Shown: positions 30,401-38,855 of the stretch, piece after piece
Numbering within the stretch: position 1 is the first letter of the stretch
Layout: each line of letters opens with the position of its first letter
From: Plasmodium coatneyi
Lineage: Eukaryota; Apicomplexa; Aconoidasida; Haemosporida; Plasmodiidae
Length of the DNA stretch: 64,000 bases
Direction of reading: 5' to 3'
Assembly: GCF_001680005.1 (NCBI RefSeq)
Contig: NC_033560.1
Span: 1,367,501-1,431,500, forward strand
The notes under the pieces: model-generated
Databases searched by the model: none
Told to the model about the DNA's origin: nothing
The model's input: the letters and a program-made list of their open reading frames with translations, nothing else
Translations under genes and position numbers: made by a program

Positions 30401-31429
30401 ATTGTTTTCCAAATGTTGACTTTGCGCGTTTTCGATGATGGGTCCCCCACTCGGAAAGGGACTTGTGCCTGCTTCCTTTACAGAACTGAGACTGTAGGAT
30501 AAAGTGGACTGTTCCTCCTTCACGTGTCCTCCTAATTTGTGCAGATTAATCATCTGCGTGTAATTCTTCTGTTCCTTCGTGTCGTGTGAAGCAACGTATT
30601 CTAGGATGAGGAAGTTTGTGCTGACTTCACTCTCATTCTGTATATTGTTCAATAAGACTTTTAGATAGTCACACATGAGGAGGCGTGTGTTCCTTCCATT
30701 GAGGAAGGCGATGGCGTTCTTAAATTTTTTTTTCTTTATTTGTGATTTTTTATCTGGGTTGGAGTCATCTACGGGAAGAGGAGGCACGTGGGTTGCCGAT
30801 TCGGCAGGTTTACGATTATCCTTGGTGAGCGCTTCCGTGAGGGCTTCCCCGTTCAGGTATTCCCCTCTCACAAAAAGACGGAAGAAAAAAACTGCGTAGG
30901 AACAATCCTTGGCTAACTCATTCGAGTGGTAACTTTTGATGGTCTCCCGGAAGGACTTCTCCTCCTCATATTTGTCTACAAATTCTTTGTGCAAATTAAG
31001 AATGGTAAAATAGTCGTCCTTAATCTTTTCCAGTTTAGTGATTTTTTTCAACTTTTTCACTCCTCTATTTTTTGCTCGTGAGAGTAACAAAGTGGACGAC
31101 GTGCATGACTTGGATAACTTGGAGGGGTTTGTTTTTTTTTTTTTTTTTTTTTTACGTCCTTCCAGTTTGTATCTTTTTAAGAACAGGTTCACTTTTTTTT
31201 TCGCTCGTTCGTGTATTCTTTTTTTGTGGCTCATTTTGGTGTGCAACTTGTCCCGTTCGGCGTTGACATGGGTGCTTCCTCCAGCGGTATCAGCCCCGTT
31301 GCATTGGTGGGGGATTATAGATTTGGTTTCTTTGCCCACCGGGGTCTTCACTTTTAAATCGCTCTGCGTTACTGCGTCCGAGCCCATCAGCACTTGGCTG
31401 GCTTTCTCTGCAATTTGTTTGAAGATCAT
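27476..31429 (-). CDS. THO complex subunit 1 (THOC1/Hpr1)-like protein, greatly expanded
   Basis: A single-exon ORF of about 1,317 aa from ATG 31429 to TAG 27476; the frame is open further upstream only through a GTG. Human THOC1 is about half this length. Ordered blocks recall THOC1: a helical region near residues 390-520 (QLIVAFAEICLTLTPYY..NLIEILSDF..IPVRYMDYLMTFFQRN), then a ladder of helices with IFFNILLVLNYLNVEL-type sequence near 790-810, LLASEYCWYSWKKQL near 980 (human: ETENNWNSWKN type) and AEFWELDD near 1166. THO couples transcription to mRNA export. Between the blocks lie typical Plasmodium low-complexity inserts, including a DQV/GQV repeat (about 29535-29600) and a long Ser/Asn/Thr region (28600-29000). 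The N-terminus is Lys-rich and may be a nuclear signal. The assignment rests on visual similarity. Confidence 0.72.
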   Translation of the reverse strand: MIFKQIAEKASQVLMGSDAVTQSDLKVKTPVGKETKSIIPHQCNGADTAGGSTHVNAERDKLHTKMSHKKRIHERAKKKVNLFLKRYKLEGRKKKKKKKTNPSKLSKSCTSSTLLLSRAKNRGVKKLKKITKLEKIKDDYFTILNLHKEFVDKYEEEKSFRETIKSYHSNELAKDCSYAVFFFRLFVRGEYLNGEALTEALTKDNRKPAESATHVPPLPVDDSNPDKKSQIKKKKFKNAIAFLNGRNTRLLMCDYLKVLLNNIQNESEVSTNFLILEYVASHDTKEQKNYTQMINLHKLGGHVKEEQSTLSYSLSSVKEAGTSPFPSGGPIIENAQSQHLENNPGGSNAQKNGSNGNNGGNPTDVTTSGGRNGANADSIQMNELLFNRILSNFVTELRSFFFSVIAKIQTSQVVSQLIVAFAEICLTLTPYYVHIINLIEILSDFASIIPVRYMDYLMTFFQRNKNIFIEKYKEFQNFVIFNDPIKTQSVGARLIGFIKNLQKKNALNRKQKSSNVFFLHMLLSECLPINHLGFCNRQSAKNNFHLLFYDSMQRCKNTANDESLIFNDFELGIQENVKNHAKIRELILAEIDARCVQASTNSGGDAKTDGDHSDQVDQVGQVGQVDQVDRDHHHNGEANQSTHPPNKDKKTHTNGKDSIGKRKRDEEDTPDQIPHSDKKDVKRPKRNKLSESPNEESKNYKVYLAYLYLISFIRYPEMCTAQNCAPLEDAYHSFNILMAHIKNFKKENIANPNVVREYLYNADVDFLGNIHMYNLLIRDKNFLCVFFFNILLVLNYLNVELNILTPTTDGGGPPSEYKTTDSKGKESNRSNNATHNADSTNQPASTHSSDVTRNSEEKSGNSPFSRNPSRTYLKNAKEGTSHVGSSTNSLTTKGRDNDATQAAISSNSRGNQNVTRESKEVKDVKETNPSDTKGKDLPSASERTKHILHSFVKDLLRYLGNSKGLQFFMSLLASEYCWYSWKKQLTGKPTKENLESPFEFTRLEDQSERKVKDGKHKTNPSDNAMVDENSSPLQSLIQLVHNFELLNEKMKNYYLANLDNPNLRKNPYKYTKLIRSCESGANGPTADEEEGEGSQFAAPTDGENYNNAYEVDHRGHTAKENIHETNELPDERNDVKTYPQNLRDIRKVNNFLLEINKIYLGRQAEFWELDDTDSITDLKKKKNEEKILIEKLIDKLEDYKQKMQIDNDPVNEIEESEKSKNDPVFKFRLAKLFIVKYIDLYTIVKDKEFSTDCDFLYNLMVHMDKNLAKKKILLSAQEGEVGEDGKTDGEGGDEVNGEEAKTEGEKVTMEEEPEQKA

Positions 31430-33008
31430 TTTGGGAATTCTTTCCTTCACAAGGGAAGCAGAAGGAGCTACAAGTTGGGTTGTGCTATCTGCTTCGGGGG
31501 GACCAAAGCACCTATTCAGCGAAGAGCATACCGCTTGGTAGTCAGGTGAAAATGTGAATCGCCCCCAACAACGGTCATGTGGCTTACGTCTCTGCGAATT
31601 GGGGCATGTTTCCACAACAAGGGGGGTGGTTGCATATGCTGTTGCGTGGCTGCTCTGTGGATGGCTTCACTTGGAGGGCAACGCACTGGAATTGGGGCAA
31701 AGCATAGCAATATACAATGAATGTATAAACACCCGTTTGGCATGTCCCTTGTGGGGATTCAAAATACGGGGGGATGGGAGTTATATATTTTTAGCAGCGT
31801 TTGACCGCTTCGTAGTGGTTAAATTGTTTGGAAGGTAATTGGGAATTTTTTTTTTTTTTTCCCATTTGCGTACAGGTGGAATTGCTATGTTGTAAGTATT
31901 CCGTGTGGGTCGTTTGGCGGCATGAGTGTTATTTCGCCTTGACCGGGGGAACAGGAGTGCCGCAATGCAAGTGCGTCATCGTAGCGTGTTCGTCACCGAT
32001 TTGTGCACGGTGCTTCGAAAAGATGTACGTACGTGCGGTATGCATATTTTATGCTCTCATGTGGAGTGTCACTTTTGCGTTTACCCGGTCAGTGAAGGAG
32101 AAATATTTTGCTGCATTCTTAACGCCGGAGTTTAGCAGCGCATTTTACTCCATGCTTTTTTCCCCTTCCAAATGAGTAAAAGCAATTTAAGGAACAGCCC
32201 GTAGGGGGGTAAATGCTAATCGCCCATTCGGATGGAACGAGTGGAAATACGCAAGCAGGTATGCGTTTGCATGCACGCATTTCTGAAAAGGTTAAAATGA
32301 GTGGACAAAAAAAGTTTTGTTTACCGTGGTGAAGGATTAAAAAAAAAAAAAAGGGAAGCAAAATGATGAGAGGAGTGACAAGCGTAATGCCGATCAACAT
32401 GCCAACCATTGCTTTATCAACGTGAAAGAAAATTACAAACGCGAATTAAATCCCCACTATGTGTAATTTTTTTTTAAACGCAAATAGATTGAGGGGATCC
32501 CCATGAAATGTGTTCGTTTTGTGCACATATAAAAAACAATACAGTGTTGGAAAAAGGCATGGCCCACATGAAACAAATGTTAATGCAAAGTGGTCAATCA
32601 GTTGGGGGATTTAAATAGAGAGGCGTTGTTGTATGGAGAGCTTTTACCCTCCACGGCTGGCCTGTACATGGGGGAGATGGTGCCAGACGGGGACCATCCC
32701 GTCAGTAACGCCATTTGCTTAACCACTCTTGAATAGTAAAATTGGGGGATGTAAATTTATGCGTGTGTTGTATGTGCCGGCAGCTGCCTGAGCACAGCTT
32801 GTCCAAACAGCTGATGATGAATTTAAACGACTGTAATATGTTAACGTGATGCAATCAGCGCAGGTGCGATATACGAAAGGTGGGCAATTCGTACATATAC
32901 AGGGGTGCTTCAGGGGGTCCGTCAGGAGGTGAAATGGAGGCTCCATCCGACGGGGGAGAGTAACCACGTCGTGGGTATTAACCCTTCGATTTTTGCCAAT
33001 TCCACGTG
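31430..33008. other. Intergenic stretch upstream of the THOC1-like gene
   Basis: It contains the presumed promoter of the THOC1-like gene and the 3' UTR of the next minus-strand gene. A 96-aa minus-strand frame (32119-32409) begins with a hydrophobic stretch but lacks other support. No clear gene is seen. Confidence 0.5.
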
Positions 33009-34034
33009 TCATAGTTTGACAATCGCTGTCGAAAGGGGAAAGAAGGTAAAAGGGGTGAGGGATAAGGTAATGTGTTGATGGAAGGGTTGCACGTAGGCAT
33101 GCACGTAGGTATGCAAATTTATGCGTATATGTATGATCGTGCCATGTTGCAGCCGTGCGGTCATCTGCCTACCGTAAGGGCTCCCGTTGAGCATCCCGAC
33201 CAGGAAGGGGAATTGGGTCCTCCTCTTCGGAGGATAATACCTGCAGTTGCGGAAAGTCCTGCCGGAAATTTTTACCGAAGGTCTGTTAGAGGAAAAGTCG
33301 TAGTTGTAGGGGACAAGACGTCTATCTGGGTTATTTTTATATTCCTCCATAATGGTATTTTTAACCCTCTTGTACATGTAAAAATAAGATAAGAATGGGA
33401 TTATAGCCACGTTAATTAGGAGGTAAGCAGTGGTCCAGAAAAGATATTTATACATACTTTTTGTTCTGTCTCTGCTTGCCTTTTCCTCTTCGAGATCCCA
33501 TATTTTTTTATTTTTCTGACGTATGTATTCAATTAATGTTGGTGGATTTTCTTCCGTCTCTTCTTCTTTTTTTGTGAAAAACTTTTTAATTCTTGTGATG
33601 AGTGACATTTTATTTTTTTCCTCTTCCATCTCGGCGCGATCCTTCGATTCCTTTGGAATGAGCACATTTGTGTAATATTCATTTATTATGGCGTCCATGT
33701 TATTTTCCTGGTTGTCTTTTCCTTCAGTTGGGTAATCCTTTGGGGTGGTAGCCTCTCCCTCTGGGGACGCATCTTCCGTTTCGTCGGCGTCCACATCTAC
33801 ATCTGGTTCGTCCTCCTCTTCCTCATCGGGCTTGCCCACTTTGTCTGCCTTGTTGGCCTTCTCATCCCCGCTGGATCCCTTCTTTCCGCCCGAGGAGTTG
33901 TCCCCCCCGGGCGTTCCCGTGTCAACGGGGTTGACTACAATTTTATTCTCATTGACGTCCCTACTGTGTACGTCTCTCCATACGATGGTTAAAAGGGAAA
34001 AGAAAAAGAGGAAGACGAATTTATCACAAAACAT
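33009..34034 (-). CDS. Secreted acidic single-pass membrane protein, unknown function
   Basis: Exons 33173-34034 and 33009-33025 join to 292 aa; the short last exon adds AIVKL after a GT donor and CAG acceptor. If the intron were retained the frame would stay open, since its length is a multiple of three. Residues 1-18 are a signal peptide (FVFLFFFSLLTIVW). Residues 40-110 are Gly/Ser/Asp/Glu-rich (EEEEDEPDVDVDADE). A charged coiled-coil-like region follows, then one TM helix at about 196-220 and a basic cytoplasmic-like tail with RYYPPKRR. No canonical RxLxE/Q/D export motif is seen; RDVNE is only PEXEL-like. Signal peptide plus acidic lumen plus one TM suggests the parasite surface, vacuole or an apical compartment. 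I do not recognise it. Confidence 0.82.
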   Translation of the reverse strand: MFCDKFVFLFFFSLLTIVWRDVHSRDVNENKIVVNPVDTGTPGGDNSSGGKKGSSGDEKANKADKVGKPDEEEEDEPDVDVDADETEDASPEGEATTPKDYPTEGKDNQENNMDAIINEYYTNVLIPKESKDRAEMEEEKNKMSLITRIKKFFTKKEEETEENPPTLIEYIRQKNKKIWDLEEEKASRDRTKSMYKYLFWTTAYLLINVAIIPFLSYFYMYKRVKNTIMEEYKNNPDRRLVPYNYDFSSNRPSVKISGRTFRNCRYYPPKRRTQFPFLVGMLNGSPYGRQMTARLQHGTIIHIRINLHTYVHAYVQPFHQHITLSLTPFTFFPLSTAIVKL

Positions 34035-36901
34035 GGTGGGTAAGTGCACGTGCGGGTGTGTAAAGCCGGGAAAAGGACGGCTGTAGATAATAAAGGAAGC
34101 AAAAAAAAAGGGTGCAAAAAAGCAATCAATCAAACAAATGAACAAACAAACGAACGGACGTGGAGCAACGCGGCTTCTGCAAAAAAACAACAAGCACAAT
34201 TGGGAGCTGCCACGAGAAACAGAAAAATTCAGAAAAAATATAATAAGCAATCGAACAAATGGTTAAGCGGTGCTTCTCTATAGCGCAGAAACAATACCGC
34301 GGTTGCAAATCGACCAAGTGGATAGTGTAAAAAAAAAAAAAAAAAAAAATACTTTCTATATAACGCGAAATGTTTCTTTTAAAAAATACAAACAAATTTT
34401 TCGCTTTGGCGGAAAAGGTGACTCGTTGACAAATTAATCATCTCATTTTTACAAATGTTTGTATTCACACTGTGCAGGTTGTACATATTGATCTATGCCC
34501 GTTGGAACGTGTCAGGGCAATTAAGCAAGCTGCTCGAAAGTGAATTATCTTTTAAACCACGTAGTTGCGTGGAATTCACATAACAGTAAACAATCAGGAG
34601 AGCAGAGAAAAAATGCAAAAAAGGAAAAAAAAAAAAAAAAAGAAAAAAATGAGAGAAAAAGTTGCAGTACAACCGCAAGGATTGGTTGTTAGAAAAAAAT
34701 TCGAAATGGTAGCAGAGGAATGTCAGCATGGCAAATAAAATGCGCGCAAAAATAAAAACAGATATATAAGAAAATTCGTAAAGGATGCAAAAATTGGCTG
34801 GCACAATTAGGAGGGGAAAAACCAACCTCTGAATTGTGCTTCAAGTGGACTTGGCATCCCTCTCACAGTTAAGAAAAAATGGTTGTCAGGTCGATTCTCG
34901 TTCTCTACATGCGTGTTGTATGAATATATCTGCGCCAAGCCACGCATGCATATGAGTATAAATATTTATATAAGCGCGCACATGCACATGTACCTGCTTG
35001 TACATACAAACATATGTGTGTTTCATTTTGTTTTTTCCGCCTGGAAGTATTTTCATCCAACTGAACGGGGGAAAAATTGTAGCTTACCCGATCGACGTTG
35101 GGCCACACTGAAAAATTAATTTGCATGCATTTAGAGGATTCCTCATCGGAGCCGCGGGGTGTGAATTTGTTCTGTTCGTTCCGCTTGCCCTTCCGGATTT
35201 TTCACCTTTTTTTTTTTTCTTTTTTTCTCTATTGCGTAATGCAGTCGTGGTGTAGGGGCAATGGAGCAGCATGTTGTGACTTGAATGACAAATGAAGGAG
35301 AGCGAAAATGTATGTGCATGTATTTGCATGCGTTAGCATGTGTATGTATAGGCATATGTGCAGGTGTGCATATCTGCATGCGGGTTAGAGGCCTCTTAAA
35401 GTACCCGAATTTTTCGCGAAGCCGCGCGCGCGATTAAAACAGGAGAAAAAAAAAAAAAAAATGCAATTTCGATCTGCGTTGTAAAAAGGAAGTTACATGT
35501 CGCCCAGTTTTACCAGTCTGCAATGGAAGGTACAGGTCCGGTTGTTCAGTAGGTTTGTAAAGGTGGCACGCGGGTTCACCTTTCATTCTTATCCCAATGG
35601 TTAAAAGGGACGTGAAAATGAAGGACAAAGGAGCAGTTTTGGTGGAATTTGACTTGGTGAAGGAAAAAAGTGAAAGAAAAATTATAAATATATTTATACG
35701 TATGCACGTTCGTCTTCCCTTTGACTGCTGTCCCCTTCGTGGAGCTTTTTTCGGGAACATTAAAAAGAACAAAAATGCTTCGGACGCAGGTGTGCTGATT
35801 GGATAGCCTATTAAGGGCGAAAAGGGGAGCTTGAAAAATGGGACAAACGGGACAGGTTAGGTTAATCCATTTTTGCCAATTCGTGGGTTAAAATTGAGTT
35901 GCTCTCCTCATCGACAATATTTCGTTTCACATTTTGTGGGTGGTCGACTGGTTTGGTAGCCCCATTGCATGTATTTATAGAAGGCGAAATGTTACATGTT
36001 GGGGAGCATTCAGGGGGTTGGTTCCTTCCCTGTCTGATTTGTCACTGGGTTGATAAAAACGACATGACGGGTACAACAAGGATGAATATTTTTTTGGAGG
36101 TCTTTATTTGGTAGCGCCTTTTTATTTTTTTTATTCGAAAGTGCAATATGGGAGGAAATGTCCTTCCTTGGGGAGAGAACGTACCAGAAGTGAGGGAAAA
36201 GCGAAAGGGTATATAGTCCCCCCGTTGACGTAAAAATAAAAAGTGTAACCTCCTTACTCAGGGGGGAGAAATTAGTTTGCCACTCTTTTTCCACGCTAAT
36301 AGGAGGCGCTCGCAAAAATGCATAAGTGTAGGAAGGTATATAGTGTGGTCATTCGATGTTTTAGCTGTTATGCACATAGGTCCTGTTGCATGGGTGAGAC
36401 AACCCTCATATATTCTCCCTCCCGTCGCACAAATAAATGCGGCTGTTAATAAGGGACATTTCAAACTTAGCAAAGGAACATAAAAAACGGTGATTTTTTA
36501 TTCTTCTTCACCTTTTACGTTTGTTCACGCGTCATGCGTGCAAACATATGATCATCCCGACATTGTTTAGGTGAAACAATTTGGTAGGACATGGGTGAGT
36601 AGCACGGGGTGACAATACGCAGGAGCGTAATGATACGATTGGGATGAAGTTAGCAGGTGCGGCTATCAGCACTGGTTAGTCTGCATCGGCTTTTTTTTTT
36701 TCTTTACTTTTCGAAGAGATAAGAACTAATTTTCCCCTGAAGTACATTCAAGAGCTGAAATGTTTTTAAAGAGTTGGGCACTCGGCGTCTGTACATACAT
36801 AACTATGCACACGCACACGCAAACGGAAACGAAAACACACTTGAAAAAAAAATTACTCACAGGACACACACACGAATACGGACATTCGAACGAACGACCT
36901 G

Positions 36902-36970
36902 ACGGACATGCGGAAGTACGATCTTACGGACATGCGAAAGTACGATCTTACGGACATGCGAACGAACGAG
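36902..36970 (+). repeat. 24-bp tandem repeat
   Basis: Three copies of ACGGACATGCGRAAGTACGA-TCTT (unit about 24 bp) are followed by a diverged partial copy and a CA microsatellite. It lies in non-coding sequence. Confidence 0.75.
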
Positions 36971-37311
36971 CAAACACACACACACACACACACACGTACA
37001 GTTGCACACAAATGTACAGTTACAGTTACACACGAGAGAACAGGAAAGCAGGAGAACATGAGAACACGCAGGACTGAAACAGAAATAGGCGGACGGTAGA
37101 AAATACGGGGCAGTACAAAAACGGACAGTTAAAAAAAAAAAGGGGCGGACGATCACGAACAAGCAACACGGACCGACTTACTAAAAAAAAAACGCGGGTC
37201 ACGGACGAGGCGAACTATTTTACAGAACTCACACAAGAACACTTAACGTACTTAGAAAGGACTCACGAACATTACACACCTACGTACGAACATGTTGAGG
37301 CAAACGGGAAC

Positions 37312-37388
37312 AGGTCGGGTAATTCACACGGTAGGGTAATTCACACGGTAGGGCAAATAACACGGTAGGGCAAATAACACGGTAGGGG
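37312..37388 (+). repeat. ACACGGTAGGG tandem repeat
   Basis: Four to five units of about 18 bp: two end in TAATTC and two in CAAATA after the shared ACACGGTAGGG. It is not a telomere repeat. Confidence 0.75.
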
Positions 37389-38180
37389 ACGAAAAAACGT
37401 CTATATGTGTATGTATAACCAAGCATATGTTATAATACAACTATAGACACACACGTAAATTGGCGAAAAAAAAAAAAAAAAAAATTAAAGCTTAAAAAGC
37501 TTCTTTTTTCTCCTACATTGGTGCATTCGGTATACTCTGCACAAATGCATTTACACAAATTTAGCTTCTGTTGATCATTTGGCTTTTCATCAACTTTGGT
37601 GCTGGGCTAGTGGTTCCTTTCTCACTTTGGTATGGAGCTTATGGTCTTCTGTATTTCATGTAGTCACTTCCCATGCCTATAAGAGGGTTAGCGAAGAAAG
37701 GTAAAAACAATTGAAAAAAGGAAAAAAAAAAAAAAAAAAAAAAAACAGCTCTCTCTTTCTGTCTTTCTTTTATCTCTCTTCTGATGCATGTTATGTGTAG
37801 TGTGTAATGTGCCACAAAAAGTAGTGTCAGGAATGCATTTCACAGGAATTATGATGTATCCATCCAGTTATTCTTTTTTCCTTCACTTGTGTGGAAACCG
37901 AAAAACACCTTGCAGTTTAAAACACCCCTCGAGAGTTATCTTATGCATTTCATACACATCGGGCGTGCGATGAACGGCGTGCATTTTTCGACAAGTACAA
38001 AATTTACTGCTTCACGTGTGTGCATATATTTTTTCTACGTTTGCGTATTTTCTAAACGTAGACACGGTGCGGGGGGCTGAAGTGTACTTAGGTGTGTAAC
38101 ATAACATCTCTACACATGTACAAGAAAATTATTCACACACGCAGATAAAATTGTTCTCTACACATTTGTTCGCGCTCAGT

Positions 38181-38855
38181 TTAATAACCGTAATTCGTGG
38201 TGGGTCCGGATGCCGATGGGGTTGATGGGGTTGATGGGGTTGTTGGGGTTGTTGGGGTTGATGGGGTTGATGAGAATGTTGGAGTTGTTGGGGTTGATGA
38301 GAATGTTGGGGTTGTTGGGATTGTTTGGGTTGTTGGGATTGTTTGGGTTGTTGGGATTGTTTGGGTTGTTGGGATTGTTTGGGTTGTTGGGATTGTTTGG
38401 GTTGTTGGGATTGTTGGAGTTGATGGGGTTGATGGGGTTGTTGGGAATGTTGGGGTTTTGGTGGGAGGTGGTTTGTAAGGTGGTGAGGGTAGTGTTACTG
38501 ACGGTGGTGGGGGCATTGTGGGTGGCGTTATTGGGACCTTGGAGATATCCTCCTGTGACTTGCTTAAGTTTCTAGTTCCTGTTTTTGATTGGAGTTTCTT
38601 GGTGTTCTTTTGTTTGTAGTAGTTGTATCCTCCTAAGGCACTACCAATGAGTAGAGCTAAACTAGTGGCGATGGTAGATATGATCATGATCTTTTTATTT
38701 CTCTTTTTTCTTAGCATATCCTTGTCGATCTTTTTTAAGGACTTGGCGTTAGAAGCCTTCTTTGCTTCAACTAATCCATCATTGTTGAATCCTGGAACGA
38801 ACACCTTAATGGTTATGAGGAAGGCGACGAAGTAAAATAATTTAGCTAGTTTCAT
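38181..38855 (-). CDS. ETRAMP: Early transcribed membrane protein (ETRAMP) with Pro/Thr repeat tail
   Basis: A single-exon 224-aa protein starting at ATG 38855. It has a signal peptide (residues 1-20, KLFYFVAFLITIKVFV), a short lysine-rich lumenal part (EAKKASNAKSLKKIDKD), one TM helix at about 56-78 (KIMIISTIATSLALLIGSALGG) and a C-terminal tail. This is the ETRAMP plan: small charged proteins of the parasitophorous vacuole membrane expressed early after invasion. Most ETRAMPs have short tails; here about 115 residues are Pro/Thr/Ser-rich, with five IPTTQT repeats and PST/PTT tripeptides. The tail is the part expected in the host-cell cytosol. Location beside CyRPA agrees with the known ETRAMP at this locus. 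Upstream in-frame codons to 38978 are not conserved-looking. Confidence 0.92.
   Translation of the reverse strand: MKLAKLFYFVAFLITIKVFVPGFNNDGLVEAKKASNAKSLKKIDKDMLRKKRNKKIMIISTIATSLALLIGSALGGYNYYKQKNTKKLQSKTGTRNLSKSQEDISKVPITPPTMPPPPSVTLPSPPYKPPPTKTPTFPTTPSTPSTPTIPTTQTIPTTQTIPTTQTIPTTQTIPTTQTIPTTPTFSSTPTTPTFSSTPSTPTTPTTPSTPSTPSASGPTTNYGY
38215..38470 (-). repeat. 9/18-bp tandem repeats encoding PTT/PST and TTQTIP; G4-prone
   Basis: The ETRAMP tail is encoded by 9-bp units (PST/PTT) at 38215-38320 and five 18-bp units (TTQTIP) at about 38320-38410. On the plus strand, six GGGG tracts spaced exactly 9 bp apart (38218-38266) meet the usual G-quadruplex pattern. Confidence 0.85.

Larger units (their letters stand above)
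34035..38180. other. Gene-free 4.1-kb stretch with minisatellites
   Basis: It lies upstream of the acidic membrane protein and downstream of ETRAMP. It holds A/T tracts, two minisatellites (36902-36970 and 37312-37388), and a CA run (about 36971-36994). Short ORFs are low complexity or inconsistent. A non-coding transcript is possible but not shown by sequence. Confidence 0.5.

Noticed and set aside
32119..32409. Minus-strand 96-aa ORF beginning with a hydrophobic helix
   Set aside because: The hydrophobic part runs into a poly-T-encoded Phe stretch and the rest is uninformative. An OST4-like microprotein was considered, but no matching residues were seen.
33935..33965. PEXEL-like RDVNE in the acidic membrane protein
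   Set aside because: The third position is Val rather than Leu, and the site is very close to the signal peptide; not enough to claim export.
36760..37077. 105-codon ORF with GHAEVRSYGHAK repeats
   Set aside because: It is created by the 24-bp minisatellite and CA run; no signal, domain or splice context.
38197..38575. Plus-strand ORFs of Gly/Leu/Val repeats
   Set aside because: Antisense shadow of the ETRAMP Pro/Thr repeats.
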